A stretch of 64,000 nucleotides of DNA from contig NZ_NIOF01000019.1 in assembly GCF_002205645.1 (NCBI RefSeq), positions 53,469 through 117,468 of the forward strand, written 5' to 3'. The notes under the pieces are model-generated. The model was given only the letters and a program-made list of their open reading frames with translations. It was not told the DNA's origin and did not search any database. The stretch is from Roseateles aquatilis. GTDB taxonomy: Bacteria; Pseudomonadota; Gammaproteobacteria; Burkholderiales; Burkholderiaceae_C. Positions 29,564 through 39,010 of the stretch are shown here, in pieces. The translations under genes were made by a program, and so were the position numbers. Every line of letters begins with the position of its first letter. Position 1 is the stretch's first letter.

Positions 29564-32269
29564 TTACCGCAGCTTCTCCCGCGCCGCCTTCGCCACCAGA
29601 TAGATCCGCCCCGGCTGGTCGAGTGATTCCTCGTCGGCCGAGATCACCGCCAGCGCCGAGTCCAGGGTCTTGCGCGCCGCGGCGGTCTCGCCGCGCTGCT
29701 GCATCGCCACCCCGCGCAGCGCGTCGATGCCCGCCGGCCAGTTGCCGGTGGCGCGTGTCGCCTCCAGCACCTCGGCATCGAGCTGGTCGATCAACGCCTG
29801 CGCGCGGACCGTGTGGCCCAGCTGCAATTCCACCAGCGCCAGCACGAAGATCGCGTCCTGCGTCTGCGGGCCCTTCGGACCGACCAGCCTGTTCAGTTGC
29901 TGCTGCGCCAGCCGCGCCTTGTCCAGCGCTTGCGCCGGCTGGCCGGCCTCGTTCTCGACCCGGGCCCAGTTGACCATCGTGACGTAGGTGAGCGGATGCG
30001 CGTCGCCCAGTTTGGCCCGCGCCCGCTCATGCACTTGCTGCGCGTATTCCCGCGCGCGCGGCCAGTCGCCGCGTCGGAAGGCCACGCCCATCAGCTCGTT
30101 CAGCAGCGTGATGTGGCGTGAATGGCTCTGTCCCAGCCGCGCCTCGATCACCGGCCGTGCCTGCAGCAGCAGTTGCTCGACCGCCGCATGGTCCTCGCCT
30201 TGCGCCCGAGTCATCGCCAGCCGCGTCAGCGCGATCAAGAGCTCGTTGTCCTGCTGCTTGCGTCCACGCGCTTCCTCGATGAGCTGGCGGCCCGCCTCGT
30301 TCGCCTCGTCGAGCTTGCCGGCCATCGCCAACGAATGGATCAGGTCCAGCCGCAGCAGGTCCCGCAGCGCCGTCACGCTCGGCTCGGCCGGGTCCATGCC
30401 GTCGATCGCGGCGCGCAGTTCCTCCACCGCCTTGGCGAATTCGTTCCGATCCACGAGCAACGCGCTGCGGGTCATCGCCACGCGCTGCCGCGCATGGGGC
30501 TCGTCCTTCAGCGGGGCGCTGAGGCGCTCCAGCGTCTCCAGTTGCTGGGCCGCCTCGTCGCGCCGGCCCAGCCGGCTGAGCACCCGCGCCAGCACCGCCC
30601 GCGCCTGCAGGCCCTGGTGATCGGAGGTGGAGGTGCTGTGCTCCAGCAGCGCCAACGCGCTGCGCGCCTCCTTCTCCGCGTCCGGGAGCAGGTCGATGGC
30701 GCTGAACATCGCCGCCAGGCTCTGGTGGATGACCGCCTCGGTCTCCGGCTGCGCCCCGAAGCGCGTGCCGACCCGGTCGCGGGCGCTGGTCAGTACCTCC
30801 CGCAGCGTCGTGTCCGCCCCCTTGGCGGACACCAGCGGATTGACCCGGCCGATCAGGTCCTCGGTCAGGAAGCGCGTCAGCGCGATGGCCCGCTGCAGTT
30901 CCACCCGCGCCGCGTTGCGCGCCTGCACCGCCTCCTGCTGCAACCAGATCGCCACCGCCACGCCCAGCACCAGCACCGCGAACAGCGCCCGCACGATCGG
31001 CCGGCGCGCCTCGGTGCGGGCCAGCAGCTCGCGGTCGCGCCGCAGCGTCTCGTCGGCCTCGCGCCGCGCCCGCAGCGCCACGTGCCGTTCGTCCAGGCGG
31101 CGCAGCCGGTCCGCCAGTTCGTCCGCGCCGGCCAGACGGCGCAGGGGGTTGCCGTCGGTGGCCAGGCGCAGATCCTCGCGCAGCAGCTCGTCCTCGATCT
31201 CCGCCTCCCAGCCCGGCGCCATCGGCTGGCCGACACGTCCCGACAGCAACTGGTACAGCAGCACGCCCAGCGCGTAGACATCGCTGCGGACCGTCGGCAC
31301 ATGGCCGACGAACAGCTCCGGCGCCACGTACAGCGGCGTGCCCGAGGTGGCGTCGTCGCCGGCGCCGCCGTCCTCCACCGTCATGCCCAGCCGGGTGATG
31401 CCGAGCTGCTCCAGCCGGTCCGATTCCATCAGGTGGCCGCTGCCGAAGTCGGTCAACCGCACCTGGGGGGCGGCGGCGCCTCCCCAGACCAGCACGTTGG
31501 CGGGTTTCAGGTCCTTGTGCAGAACGCCCACCGCATGCGCCGCGGCCACCGCGTCGGCGATCTGCAGGAACAGCGCCAGCCGGGCCGGCTGGTCGAGCGC
31601 CGCCAGGTGCTCGTCCGCCCAGGCCGCCAGCGTCGGGCCGCCGTAGCGGCATTCCAGGAAGAAGGGCGTGGTCTCGAAGTTCCAGTCCAGCACGTCGACG
31701 ACCCGGCTCGGATCCTCCAGGCCGTCCTGCAGCAGGCGCAGCAGCGTGACCTCCCGCTTGAGCGCCCGCAGCCGGGTCGTGTCGAGCGCGAACTTGTAGA
31801 CCCGCAGCTCATGCGTCTTGGGGTGCTCGCCCAGCCAGACCTCGCTGCCTGCGGTGCGGCCGAGCTGCTCCAGCAGGGCGAAGTTCGCACGGCCCGGCAC
31901 CGGTTGCCCGGCCGCCAACTCCAGCGGGCTGGTGAACTGACGGCCGACGGCGGTCCGGGTCACCGGCCCGTCGAGTCGGTAGCCGATCCGGGCCTGGGTC
32001 GCGATGTGGCCGGCGTTGGTCTCCCCGAGCGCGCGCCTGAGTTTGTTGATGGCGTTGGGCAGCACCTTGTCGACGGTGACCCGGCCGGCCCAGACCTCGC
32101 GCAGCAGTTCGTCCTTGGTCACCACCTCGCCGGCATGCCGCAGCAGGTAGTCGAGGACCTCCAGCGCGCGGCGCTCGACTTCCACCGGCAGGCCCGCGAC
32201 ACGCAGCTCGAAGCGGGCCTCGTCGAATTCGGCACTTCCAAATCGGTAACTGAAGGCTGACTTTTCCAT
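29564..32269 (-). CDS. Winged-helix/Ser-Thr protein kinase/TPR signalling protein
   Basis: A 901-residue multidomain protein. Residues 7-100 form an OmpR-type winged helix (EVVTKDELLREVWAGR). Residues 130-400 are a protein kinase with lysine K159, catalytic HKDLKPAN (251-258), DFG (274-276) and VAPEL. Residues 424-444 form one membrane helix, and the rest is TPR-like helical repeats. The glycine-rich loop (LGRTAGSEVWLG) is atypical. A DNA-binding domain fused to a membrane-anchored kinase would link an external or TPR-sensed signal to transcription. Start ATG 32269 begins the winged helix; the 29 upstream codons look non-functional. It is divergent from a lipoprotein gene. Confidence 0.82.
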   Translation of the reverse strand: MEKSAFSYRFGSAEFDEARFELRVAGLPVEVERRALEVLDYLLRHAGEVVTKDELLREVWAGRVTVDKVLPNAINKLRRALGETNAGHIATQARIGYRLDGPVTRTAVGRQFTSPLELAAGQPVPGRANFALLEQLGRTAGSEVWLGEHPKTHELRVYKFALDTTRLRALKREVTLLRLLQDGLEDPSRVVDVLDWNFETTPFFLECRYGGPTLAAWADEHLAALDQPARLALFLQIADAVAAAHAVGVLHKDLKPANVLVWGGAAAPQVRLTDFGSGHLMESDRLEQLGITRLGMTVEDGGAGDDATSGTPLYVAPELFVGHVPTVRSDVYALGVLLYQLLSGRVGQPMAPGWEAEIEDELLREDLRLATDGNPLRRLAGADELADRLRRLDERHVALRARREADETLRRDRELLARTEARRPIVRALFAVLVLGVAVAIWLQQEAVQARNAARVELQRAIALTRFLTEDLIGRVNPLVSAKGADTTLREVLTSARDRVGTRFGAQPETEAVIHQSLAAMFSAIDLLPDAEKEARSALALLEHSTSTSDHQGLQARAVLARVLSRLGRRDEAAQQLETLERLSAPLKDEPHARQRVAMTRSALLVDRNEFAKAVEELRAAIDGMDPAEPSVTALRDLLRLDLIHSLAMAGKLDEANEAGRQLIEEARGRKQQDNELLIALTRLAMTRAQGEDHAAVEQLLLQARPVIEARLGQSHSRHITLLNELMGVAFRRGDWPRAREYAQQVHERARAKLGDAHPLTYVTMVNWARVENEAGQPAQALDKARLAQQQLNRLVGPKGPQTQDAIFVLALVELQLGHTVRAQALIDQLDAEVLEATRATGNWPAGIDALRGVAMQQRGETAAARKTLDSALAVISADEESLDQPGRIYLVAKAAREKLR

Positions 32270-32501
32270 CGGAACGCTCACCAGGAGGGTGGAAAGAGGA
32301 GGGGGCCCGGCCATTAGACCGCCTGGCGCGACGGCGCTACGGCGTGTCCAGCCCATCCCGACACCGGCCCTGTCGACGTTACCGATCCGTTATCGACCCG
32401 TGACTGCCTCGTGCCGACGGCCGGAGGGGCGAAACCTAGCATGACCCTGACCGTGCCCTCCCGGGACGCGGCACCTTCTTCGTACGCAACCCATTCAAAG
32501 C

Positions 32502-34427
32502 ATGAAAAACCTACAGGCTCGGACCCTCGCGTCGCGGCACGGACGCACCCTCGGCTGGATGGCCTCGGTGGTCCTGACGGCCTCCGCGCTGTCCGGCTGC
32601 CTCGGCAGCGACAACAACGACAACCCGGATCCGGGGACCGGCCCGGGTCCCGGGCCCGTGAAGGTCGCGGTCACGACCAGCGTCACCGGCAGCGGGAAGA
32701 TCACCACCAACACCGGCGGCATCGACTGCGGCACGGCCTGTTCCGCATCGGTGGACACCGGCACGGTGCTGCAGTTCACCGCCACGCCGGCCGCCGGCCA
32801 GGTGTTCCAGAGCTGGGGGGGCGCCTGCGCCACCACCGCCGCCGCGACCTGCAGCGTCACGGTCACGCAGCCGACCACGGTCACGGCGACCTTCATCGCG
32901 CAGCCCGCCAGCACCTTCGCCCTGACGACGGCGGTGACGGGCAGCGGCAAGATCACCTCGCTGCCGGCCGGGATCGATTGCGGCACCACTTGCAGCGCCA
33001 CCTACGCCCCAGGCACGCCAGTGGTGCTGACCGCGGCGCCGGCCCAGGGCCAGGTCTTGCAAGCCTGGGGCGGCGCCTGCTCGGGCACCGCGGCGGCCTG
33101 CACCGTCACGATGAGCGCGGCCCGCAACGTGACGGCCGCCTTCGCCGCCGCGCCCGCGCAACCGCTGGCCTGGGGCACCCCGGCGCTGCTGGAGAGCAGC
33201 AACGACTTCAATGTCTCCAGCACCAATCAGTTCGCCGACACCAACGTGCTGTCGGCGATCGACGTCAACGGCAACGCGCTGGTGCTGTGGGAGCAGTCCG
33301 ACGGCTCGCCCGACGGCAACACCCGCAAGGTCTGGTCGCGCCGCTACACGCCGGCCCAGGGCTGGGCGACGGCCGTCCAGGTGCCGGGGCTGACCAGTGC
33401 CGACTCGCTCGAGGTCATGGTGTCCGGGCGGCTGCTGATGGACGCCGCCGGCAACGCGGTCTGGGTGCGGGACAACTTCCAGACCCGCCGCTACAGCGCC
33501 GGCGCCGGCTGGACGGCCACGCCGTTCACGCCGACCAACGGCGCCGGTGGCAAGCTGACCGACGCCAAGATCGACGCCGACGGCAACGTGCACATCGTGG
33601 GCATCGGCAACGATGACGTGCGCTACAGCCGCCTGCCGGCCAACAGCAACCAGTGGTCGGCCTTCGTCGACGTCAGCGTCTCCACCCTGGCGACGCGGGC
33701 CGCGCAGATCGCCCTGGGCGCCCAAGGCAGCGTCATCGCGATCTGGCAGGAGCGCAACCCCGGCGACAACAACGACAGCATGAAGGCGAGCCGCACGACC
33801 GCCACCGGCTGGCAGACGCCGGTGCGCATCGAGGAGATCCTGACCGACGTGCGCGACACGACGCCGCGCCTGGCCAGCGACAGCGCCGGCAATGCCGTCG
33901 CGGTCTGGCACCAGGGGGATTCGATCTACGTCAACCGCTTCGACGCGACGGCCGGCACCTGGGGCACCGCGGCGGAGGTCGACACCAACCTGGCGTACCC
34001 CATCTCGACGATCGGCATCGCGATGGCCGCCGACGGCCGCGCGGTCATCGGCTGGAACGCGGGCGTCTCGCCGCTGAAGGCGCTCAGCTTCGCGCCGTCG
34101 TCCGGCTTCTCGACGGCCGCGCTGGTGAACGCCTACGCCGCCGGCTTCAGCCTGGGCATCGCCCAGGACGGGCGCGCGGTGGTCGTGTATCGCAGCCCCG
34201 AGGTGCCGGGCGGGCCGACCGGCCTGTCGAACAACCTGTTCGTGCGTGAACTGCCCTGGGGCGGTGCCTGGAGCGCGGCCGCCCTGATCGAGACCGGGGC
34301 GGGCGACATCAAGTCCAACTCGACCTGCTCGATGAACGCGGCCGGGCAGGCCGTGTGCGCCTGGGCGCAGGACGACAGCACCGCCACGACGGCGCGCAAC
34401 AGCCTCTGGGCCACGCTCCGGAGGTAA
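32502..34427 (+). CDS. Secreted lipoprotein with two bacterial repeat domains
   Basis: A 641-residue lipoprotein. A signal peptide with lipobox LSGC (C32) is followed by a Gly/Pro linker. Two repeats of the InlB B/BACON-like type follow (VTGSGKI, GIDCG.C, WGGAC; about 55-125 and 138-208), each with four cysteines that would form disulfides. The rest (about 215-641) is a beta-rich region with repeated V-W-Q/D.N strands suggesting a propeller (SAIDVNGNALVLWEQ, ALGAQGSVIAIWQE, DSAGNAVAVWHQ). A surface adhesion or binding role is likely, but no catalytic motif is visible. It is divergent from the kinase gene. Confidence 0.72.
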   Translation: MKNLQARTLASRHGRTLGWMASVVLTASALSGCLGSDNNDNPDPGTGPGPGPVKVAVTTSVTGSGKITTNTGGIDCGTACSASVDTGTVLQFTATPAAGQVFQSWGGACATTAAATCSVTVTQPTTVTATFIAQPASTFALTTAVTGSGKITSLPAGIDCGTTCSATYAPGTPVVLTAAPAQGQVLQAWGGACSGTAAACTVTMSAARNVTAAFAAAPAQPLAWGTPALLESSNDFNVSSTNQFADTNVLSAIDVNGNALVLWEQSDGSPDGNTRKVWSRRYTPAQGWATAVQVPGLTSADSLEVMVSGRLLMDAAGNAVWVRDNFQTRRYSAGAGWTATPFTPTNGAGGKLTDAKIDADGNVHIVGIGNDDVRYSRLPANSNQWSAFVDVSVSTLATRAAQIALGAQGSVIAIWQERNPGDNNDSMKASRTTATGWQTPVRIEEILTDVRDTTPRLASDSAGNAVAVWHQGDSIYVNRFDATAGTWGTAAEVDTNLAYPISTIGIAMAADGRAVIGWNAGVSPLKALSFAPSSGFSTAALVNAYAAGFSLGIAQDGRAVVVYRSPEVPGGPTGLSNNLFVRELPWGGAWSAAALIETGAGDIKSNSTCSMNAAGQAVCAWAQDDSTATTARNSLWATLRR

Positions 34428-34561
34428 GGCGTCCCCGCGCCCCGGCCGCGTCGCGCCGGGGCAGGGGGCCATCACGATCCATCGACCCCTGGGCCCGCGA
34501 GGCGCCGTTGGCTAACATCCGCGGCGCCTCGTGGCGCTCACGCACATTCAAGGAGACAGGG

Positions 34562-35050
34562 ATGACTTTCAATTTCGCCGCCTTGCTGACGGCCGTCGCG
34601 CTCATCGGCGCGCCGGCGGCCGCAGCGCCTCCGACCGCCTCGCCGCTGGTGGGCGAGTGGACGCTGGACGTCGCGACCTTGCCGATGCCGCCCGATGCAC
34701 GGCCCCAGCGCGTCGCGCTGGCCTTCCGCGACGCGCCCGACGGCAAGTGGTCGACGAAGGTCGAGATCGTCGATGCCAAGGGGACGCGCCTGCATTCGGC
34801 GTCGACGGTGGCGCTGGACGGGACACCGGGCCGAGCGACGGGGACCTATTGGGTGGACGTGATCGCCGCCAAGATGCCGGCGCCGAACGTGCTGGTGATG
34901 CAGTTCGTCTACGAAGGGATTCCGCGGTCGACGCGGGTCTATTCGGTCAGCGCCGACGGCGCGGTGCTGACGGAGACGGAGGTCTATTTCAGGGATGGCG
35001 CGCCGGTGCTGCGGACGGCGCATTTCACGCGGGAGAAGGGTAAGAACTGA
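34562..35050 (+). CDS. Small exported protein of unknown function
   Basis: A 162-residue protein with a signal peptide (MTFNFAALLTAVALIGAPAAA). A single compact beta-rich domain begins LVGEWTLDVATLPMPPDARP, resembling lipocalin-like or DUF-type small periplasmic proteins. No catalytic residues are evident. AAGGAGA lies 8 bases before the ATG. A hairpin and T-run follow the stop. Confidence 0.7.
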   Translation: MTFNFAALLTAVALIGAPAAAAPPTASPLVGEWTLDVATLPMPPDARPQRVALAFRDAPDGKWSTKVEIVDAKGTRLHSASTVALDGTPGRATGTYWVDVIAAKMPAPNVLVMQFVYEGIPRSTRVYSVSADGAVLTETEVYFRDGAPVLRTAHFTREKGKN

Positions 35051-35053
35051 CCC

Positions 35054-35104
35054 CTGGCGCGGGCGGTCCGGCCGCCCCGCGCCTGGCCGCATCCTCGGCC
35101 TTTT
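35054..35104 (+). terminator. Hairpin pair with T-run
   Basis: A strong GC hairpin (GGCGCGGGCGG with CCGCCCCGCGCC, one bulge) is followed by GGCCG/CGGCC (35085-35089 and 35096-35100) and TTTT (35101-35104). It sits just after the stop at 35050. Confidence 0.5.
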
Positions 35105-35248
35105 CACCCGTCCGTCGCCGGCCCTGGGCCGATGGCGGCGTGGTCGTCCGATTCCCAGAATCGATCCGGGAATCGATGGCGGGCCCTCGGCGCCGCATCG
35201 CTCTCGCCACCGCCGCGGGCTGCGCGGCTCATTCCTCGAGGATCGACC

Positions 35249-35725
35249 ATGATGAATCAAGCCACCCTGCTCAGCCACCGCGATGACGGAGACTGGAAGG
35301 ACTATCACAAGCTCCTGAGAAAGTTCTATCAGGAGGTGTCGGACCAGCGTCGGACGCAGTACCAGCAGGCCTACACCGCCGCGTTTCTCACCCGGCATGC
35401 GGTGGAAGGCACCGTGACCAAGCAGAAGGCGCTGGACGTCGCGCGCGTGCGCTCCAACGACGGCACCCGTGATTTCGAGTCGACCATCGTCACGCCGGAT
35501 CTCCTGGCCGCGGTAGTCCTGGAAGTGAACAGCCGATTCATCGCCGGACACGGCGCGGCGTTTCAAACCTATCAATTGCGCGAAGCCTCGGGCCAACTGA
35601 TTCACGTCAGTTGCAAAGCCAACCAGGGCTTCCTGGTGCGACAGGGCAAGGGCTCGTTCAATGTCGGATTGAATGAGAACGGCATCATCAATCACCTGGA
35701 GGCGAGCAGCTACGACAACCTGTGA
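35249..35725 (+). CDS. Hypothetical protein
   Basis: A 158-residue soluble protein beginning MMNQATLLSHRDDG, with GAGGAT 6 bases before the ATG. The helical first half is rich in Q/R/K (FYQEVSDQRRTQYQQAY) and the second half is beta-like. No signal peptide or known domain is recognised. Its A+T content is a little higher than that of its neighbours, hinting at an accessory gene. It is not obviously linked to the flanking genes. Confidence 0.65.
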   Translation: MMNQATLLSHRDDGDWKDYHKLLRKFYQEVSDQRRTQYQQAYTAAFLTRHAVEGTVTKQKALDVARVRSNDGTRDFESTIVTPDLLAAVVLEVNSRFIAGHGAAFQTYQLREASGQLIHVSCKANQGFLVRQGKGSFNVGLNENGIINHLEASSYDNL

Positions 35726-35931
35726 CCGCGACGGCCGGCCATCCATGCCGGCGCGCCCGCGGACATGAGCCCGCGGGCGCGGTGACGCGCGGTACCGCAC
35801 TGGCGATCGGTCGGGGATTCCCACCGCGACGCCCACCCCCCCCGTTTTTCACCTGCCCGATCTCGGCTTCGTGCCGATGGCCCGGGAGGACGTCCACCCG
35901 CAGCATGGCCTTTTCGTCACGGAGATTGCCC

Positions 35932-36663
35932 ATGTCCCACGTCCTGCCCGCGTCGCCGCCCGACGGCGATCATTTCCGTCCCTCCGAATACACCGCGGCG
36001 TTGCTGCGTCAGGTCAGGCTGCGCGCGCCATGGCACGGGCGCGTGCTGGAGATGGGCAGCGGCAGCGGCGTGGTGCTGGCCGCGCTGGCCGTCTCCGGCG
36101 CGCGGCAGATCGTGGGCGTCGACATCGAGCCGGAAGCGGTGCGTCGCACCCGTGCCCTGCTGGAAGCGCTGCCCATGGTGCCGTCCATCGTGCATTGCGG
36201 CGATCTCTGGGAGCCGCTCGCCGGCGAGCTGTTCGATCTGGTCGTGTTCAATCCGCCGCAGTTGCCGGTGCGGCATGACACGGGCGACGTGACCGGTACG
36301 GCCGGTGCTGCCGGTGCGATCAGGCTGCGCTCCTGGAGCGATGGCGGCGCCTTGGGCCGCGACGTGCTGGACCGCTTCATCGCCGGTCTGCCGGGTCACC
36401 TGGCGCCGGATGCGCTGGCGTTGATCACGCACAGCAGTTTCATGTCCCTGGAGGAGACCTTGCGCCAGCTGGAGATCCGGTCCCTGCGCGCCGAGGTGGT
36501 GGAGACGGTGACCGTGCCGATGTCCGACGCCAAGCTGCGCCAGTTGCCGCCCGGCTGGCTCGAGCAGCAGTCGCGTCAGTCCGTGTATCGCATCGGACCT
36601 TACGTGTTCTGCGATTTCCATGTGCTGGAGATCCGGCATGCTGCCGCCACGCCGATTCAGTGA
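35932..36663 (+). CDS. Small-domain (MTS) SAM-dependent methyltransferase
   Basis: A 243-residue enzyme. The SAM-binding motif I is LEMGSGSGVVLAAL (about 39-52), with the acidic motif II VGVDIEP. The catalytic NPPQLP tetrapeptide lies near residue 105, as in PrmC/RsmC-like enzymes that methylate amide or exocyclic nitrogens. The substrate (protein glutamine, RNA base or small molecule) cannot be told. GGAG precedes the ATG. Its 3' end overlaps the next gene by 26 bases, so it is translationally coupled to a transporter, an unusual pairing. Confidence 0.75.
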   Translation: MSHVLPASPPDGDHFRPSEYTAALLRQVRLRAPWHGRVLEMGSGSGVVLAALAVSGARQIVGVDIEPEAVRRTRALLEALPMVPSIVHCGDLWEPLAGELFDLVVFNPPQLPVRHDTGDVTGTAGAAGAIRLRSWSDGGALGRDVLDRFIAGLPGHLAPDALALITHSSFMSLEETLRQLEIRSLRAEVVETVTVPMSDAKLRQLPPGWLEQQSRQSVYRIGPYVFCDFHVLEIRHAAATPIQ

Positions 36664-38353
36664 CGTGGCGAGCGATCTGGCGCGGGCGATGCGTGTCGCG
36701 GCGCAGATGCTCGGGATGGTGGTGATGATGACTGTCGCCATCCCGGCCGGACCGGCGACCGCGGCGACGACCGCATCGGCCGTGGAGCCCGGCCGGCGGT
36801 CGCCACAGTCGCCGCGCGCCTGCGCGCTCTCGCCCGACGCGCTGGCGCGCGTTCAATGCCGCGGCGAACTGCGCGTGGGCATTCGCGCGGACTATCCGCC
36901 GTTCGGCCAGACCACGCCCGCCGGTCCGCAGGGCTTCGAGCCCGCGCTCGCGCGGCGTCTGACGGCGCGGCTGGGCGTGGTCCCGCGCTTCGTGGAGGTC
37001 AGCGCCGCGGACCGGATGGTGGCCCTGGGCGAGGGGAGGGTGGACGTGCTGGTCGCCACCACGGGTCACACTGTCCAACGCGATGCGCAGGCCCTTTTTG
37101 TGCGTCCGCACTACTACCAGTCGAACACGGTCGTCGTCGGCCCCCGGAGCCTGCGGCTGGAGAAGGGCGACGGCCTGCCCGCGCTGTTCGGCCGCACCGT
37201 CTGCGTGACCATCGGCAATTCGACCAACGCCGAGCTGGCCGTGCGCGGAGGCCGGCTGATGCTGTTCGCCAGCGCCAGGCAGTTGGTGGAGCAGGTCCGC
37301 AACGGTGCCTGCGCGCTGGCGGCGCATGACGACAGCCTGTTGCTCCCCCTGCTGCCGGCCGGACATGAGGTGAAAGCGTCGTTCGCGCCGCTACCCTGGG
37401 GTGTCGTCGTGCCGCTGGATGGCGCGTCGATGGCGCGCGTGTTCAGCCAGGCGCTGCGCCGCGATCATGCGGACGGCACGCTGGTGCGCCTGGCCGAGAC
37501 CCACGGCGTGGACGCCCGCTGGCTGCGGGAGCAACAGCGGCGCTGGTCCTCGTGGCCTTGCGACCAGCCGGGCGAGCTCGCGGCGCGCGAGACGACCGAC
37601 GGCCCCGATGCCGGCGATACGCAGGGCTGCTTCGATCCGCCCCGGGACAGCCAGCTCGCCGCGACGCCGATCGCGGAAACCGTCGATCGTATGGAACGCT
37701 GGCTGCGCGAACGCTGGGGACTGGAGCTCACGCTGGCCATGCTCAAGACGCAGGTGGCCCTGCGGCTGTTCCTGGAGGGCGTGTCGATGTCGGTGGCGCT
37801 GGTGCTGGGCGCGGTGCTCGCCACCGGCGTGCTGGCGCTGGCCTTCGGCGCGGCGCTCACGGCTCGCGGACGGTGGCTGCGCTGGCCCGCACGGGGAGCG
37901 CTGGCCGCGGTGCAGTCGACGCCGCTGGTGCTGCACATGTCCGTGGCCGGCCTGCTGCTGAGCAGCGCCGGGCTGGCGACCATGGGCATGGTCTGGCTGG
38001 TCGCCGTGGCGGTGCTGGGACTGTTCAACGGCAGCCACGCGGGACAGGCGCTGGCCGAGTCCCGCATCTGCCTGAGCGCCGCCGGAGAGCCCTCGGGGCT
38101 GCTCGCGGCGGGACTGCACGCGCGCGCGCAGTTGATCGCATTCGCCGCCAATGCGACGCGCGGGACGCCGGCGGCCTCGCTGATCGGCGTGCCCGAGTTG
38201 CTGGCGGCGCAGACGGACATCGCGTCCTTCTCCAGCGAATCGTCGACGACTTTCGTCGTGCTGCTGGTCGTCTACGTGGCACTGGTCGCTGGCGTGATGG
38301 CCCTGCTGCATCGACTGGAACGTCGATTGCGGACCCTGGACGCGCGGCCATGA
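36638..38353 (+). CDS. ABC transporter fusion: amino-acid-type binding protein plus permease
   Basis: A 571-residue fusion. An N-terminal signal (to about residue 42) is followed by a polar-amino-acid type binding domain (LRVGIRADYPPFG near 80, RVDVLVATTGHT near 135). A permease domain with about five helices follows from residue 375 (LRLFLEGVSMSVALVLG), including an EAA-like loop near AQLIAFAANATRGTPAASLIGVPE. Such fused SBP-permeases are known in the His/Glu/Gln family. The ATG at 36638 has GGAG 8 bases upstream. No ATPase gene is visible in the neighbourhood, so the nucleotide-binding subunit must come from elsewhere. Confidence 0.8.
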   Translation: MLPPRRFSDVASDLARAMRVAAQMLGMVVMMTVAIPAGPATAATTASAVEPGRRSPQSPRACALSPDALARVQCRGELRVGIRADYPPFGQTTPAGPQGFEPALARRLTARLGVVPRFVEVSAADRMVALGEGRVDVLVATTGHTVQRDAQALFVRPHYYQSNTVVVGPRSLRLEKGDGLPALFGRTVCVTIGNSTNAELAVRGGRLMLFASARQLVEQVRNGACALAAHDDSLLLPLLPAGHEVKASFAPLPWGVVVPLDGASMARVFSQALRRDHADGTLVRLAETHGVDARWLREQQRRWSSWPCDQPGELAARETTDGPDAGDTQGCFDPPRDSQLAATPIAETVDRMERWLRERWGLELTLAMLKTQVALRLFLEGVSMSVALVLGAVLATGVLALAFGAALTARGRWLRWPARGALAAVQSTPLVLHMSVAGLLLSSAGLATMGMVWLVAVAVLGLFNGSHAGQALAESRICLSAAGEPSGLLAAGLHARAQLIAFAANATRGTPAASLIGVPELLAAQTDIASFSSESSTTFVVLLVVYVALVAGVMALLHRLERRLRTLDARP

Positions 38354-38985
38354 CGACCGAGCTGCTGCAGACGCTGCCAGTCTTCGCGCCGCTCTTCCTG
38401 CGCGGACTGCTCGTCAACCTGACCCTGGCCGCCCAGGCGTTGATGCTCGGCCTGCCGGTCGGATGGATGCTGGGCGGGCTGTGCCGCCTGCGCCAGCCGG
38501 CCTTGCGGCGCTCCGCGGGGTCGATCGCGCGGCTCCTGGTCGCGCTGATGCGCGCCGCGCCGGCCTTCGTCGTGATGCATGTCCTGCTGCATGCGCGGCC
38601 CGCGCGCTGGGCGATCTCGGCCGAGCAGGCGGTGGTGCTGTCGCTGGCGGCGTTTGCCGCCGCGTACGTGGCGGATCAACTGCGCACGCGGCCGTCCCGG
38701 TCGAGCGCGCGTCGGCGCGGGAATGCCCGGCTGTTCCTGACCGGCCTGGTCCGGGTCTATGTGGTGATGGTGCTCTCCAGCGGCTTCGGGGCCGCCATCG
38801 GCGTGACCGACGCGACGGCGGTCACGCTGCGCGCGCTGGCCCAACTGTCCACGACATCGGATCGTCTCTGGCTGATCGGCGGCGTCGTGCTGGTGTTTTT
38901 CCTGCTGCGCCAGGGGATCCATGGGCTCATCGGCCTGATCGCCCGGCTGCCGGCGCGACCCGCGCGGGACGCGCTGCCGGAGTGA
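38350..38985 (+). CDS. ABC transporter permease
   Basis: A 211-residue protein with about five membrane helices (FLRGLLVNLTLAAQALMLG at the N-terminus, LIGGVVLVFFLLRQG near the end). The permease loop is weakly conserved. It is the partner of the preceding fusion, overlapping it by four bases (ATGA). Together they would form the heterodimeric membrane part of an amino-acid type importer. Confidence 0.75.
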   Translation: MTTELLQTLPVFAPLFLRGLLVNLTLAAQALMLGLPVGWMLGGLCRLRQPALRRSAGSIARLLVALMRAAPAFVVMHVLLHARPARWAISAEQAVVLSLAAFAAAYVADQLRTRPSRSSARRRGNARLFLTGLVRVYVVMVLSSGFGAAIGVTDATAVTLRALAQLSTTSDRLWLIGGVVLVFFLLRQGIHGLIGLIARLPARPARDALPE

Positions 38986-39010
38986 GCGGCACCGGCGGCT
39001 CGCGGTCGCC

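Noticed and set aside
34431..34465. Terminator after the lipoprotein gene
   Set aside because: CCCGGC/GCCGGG is only a six-pair stem with no T-run, common in such GC-rich DNA.
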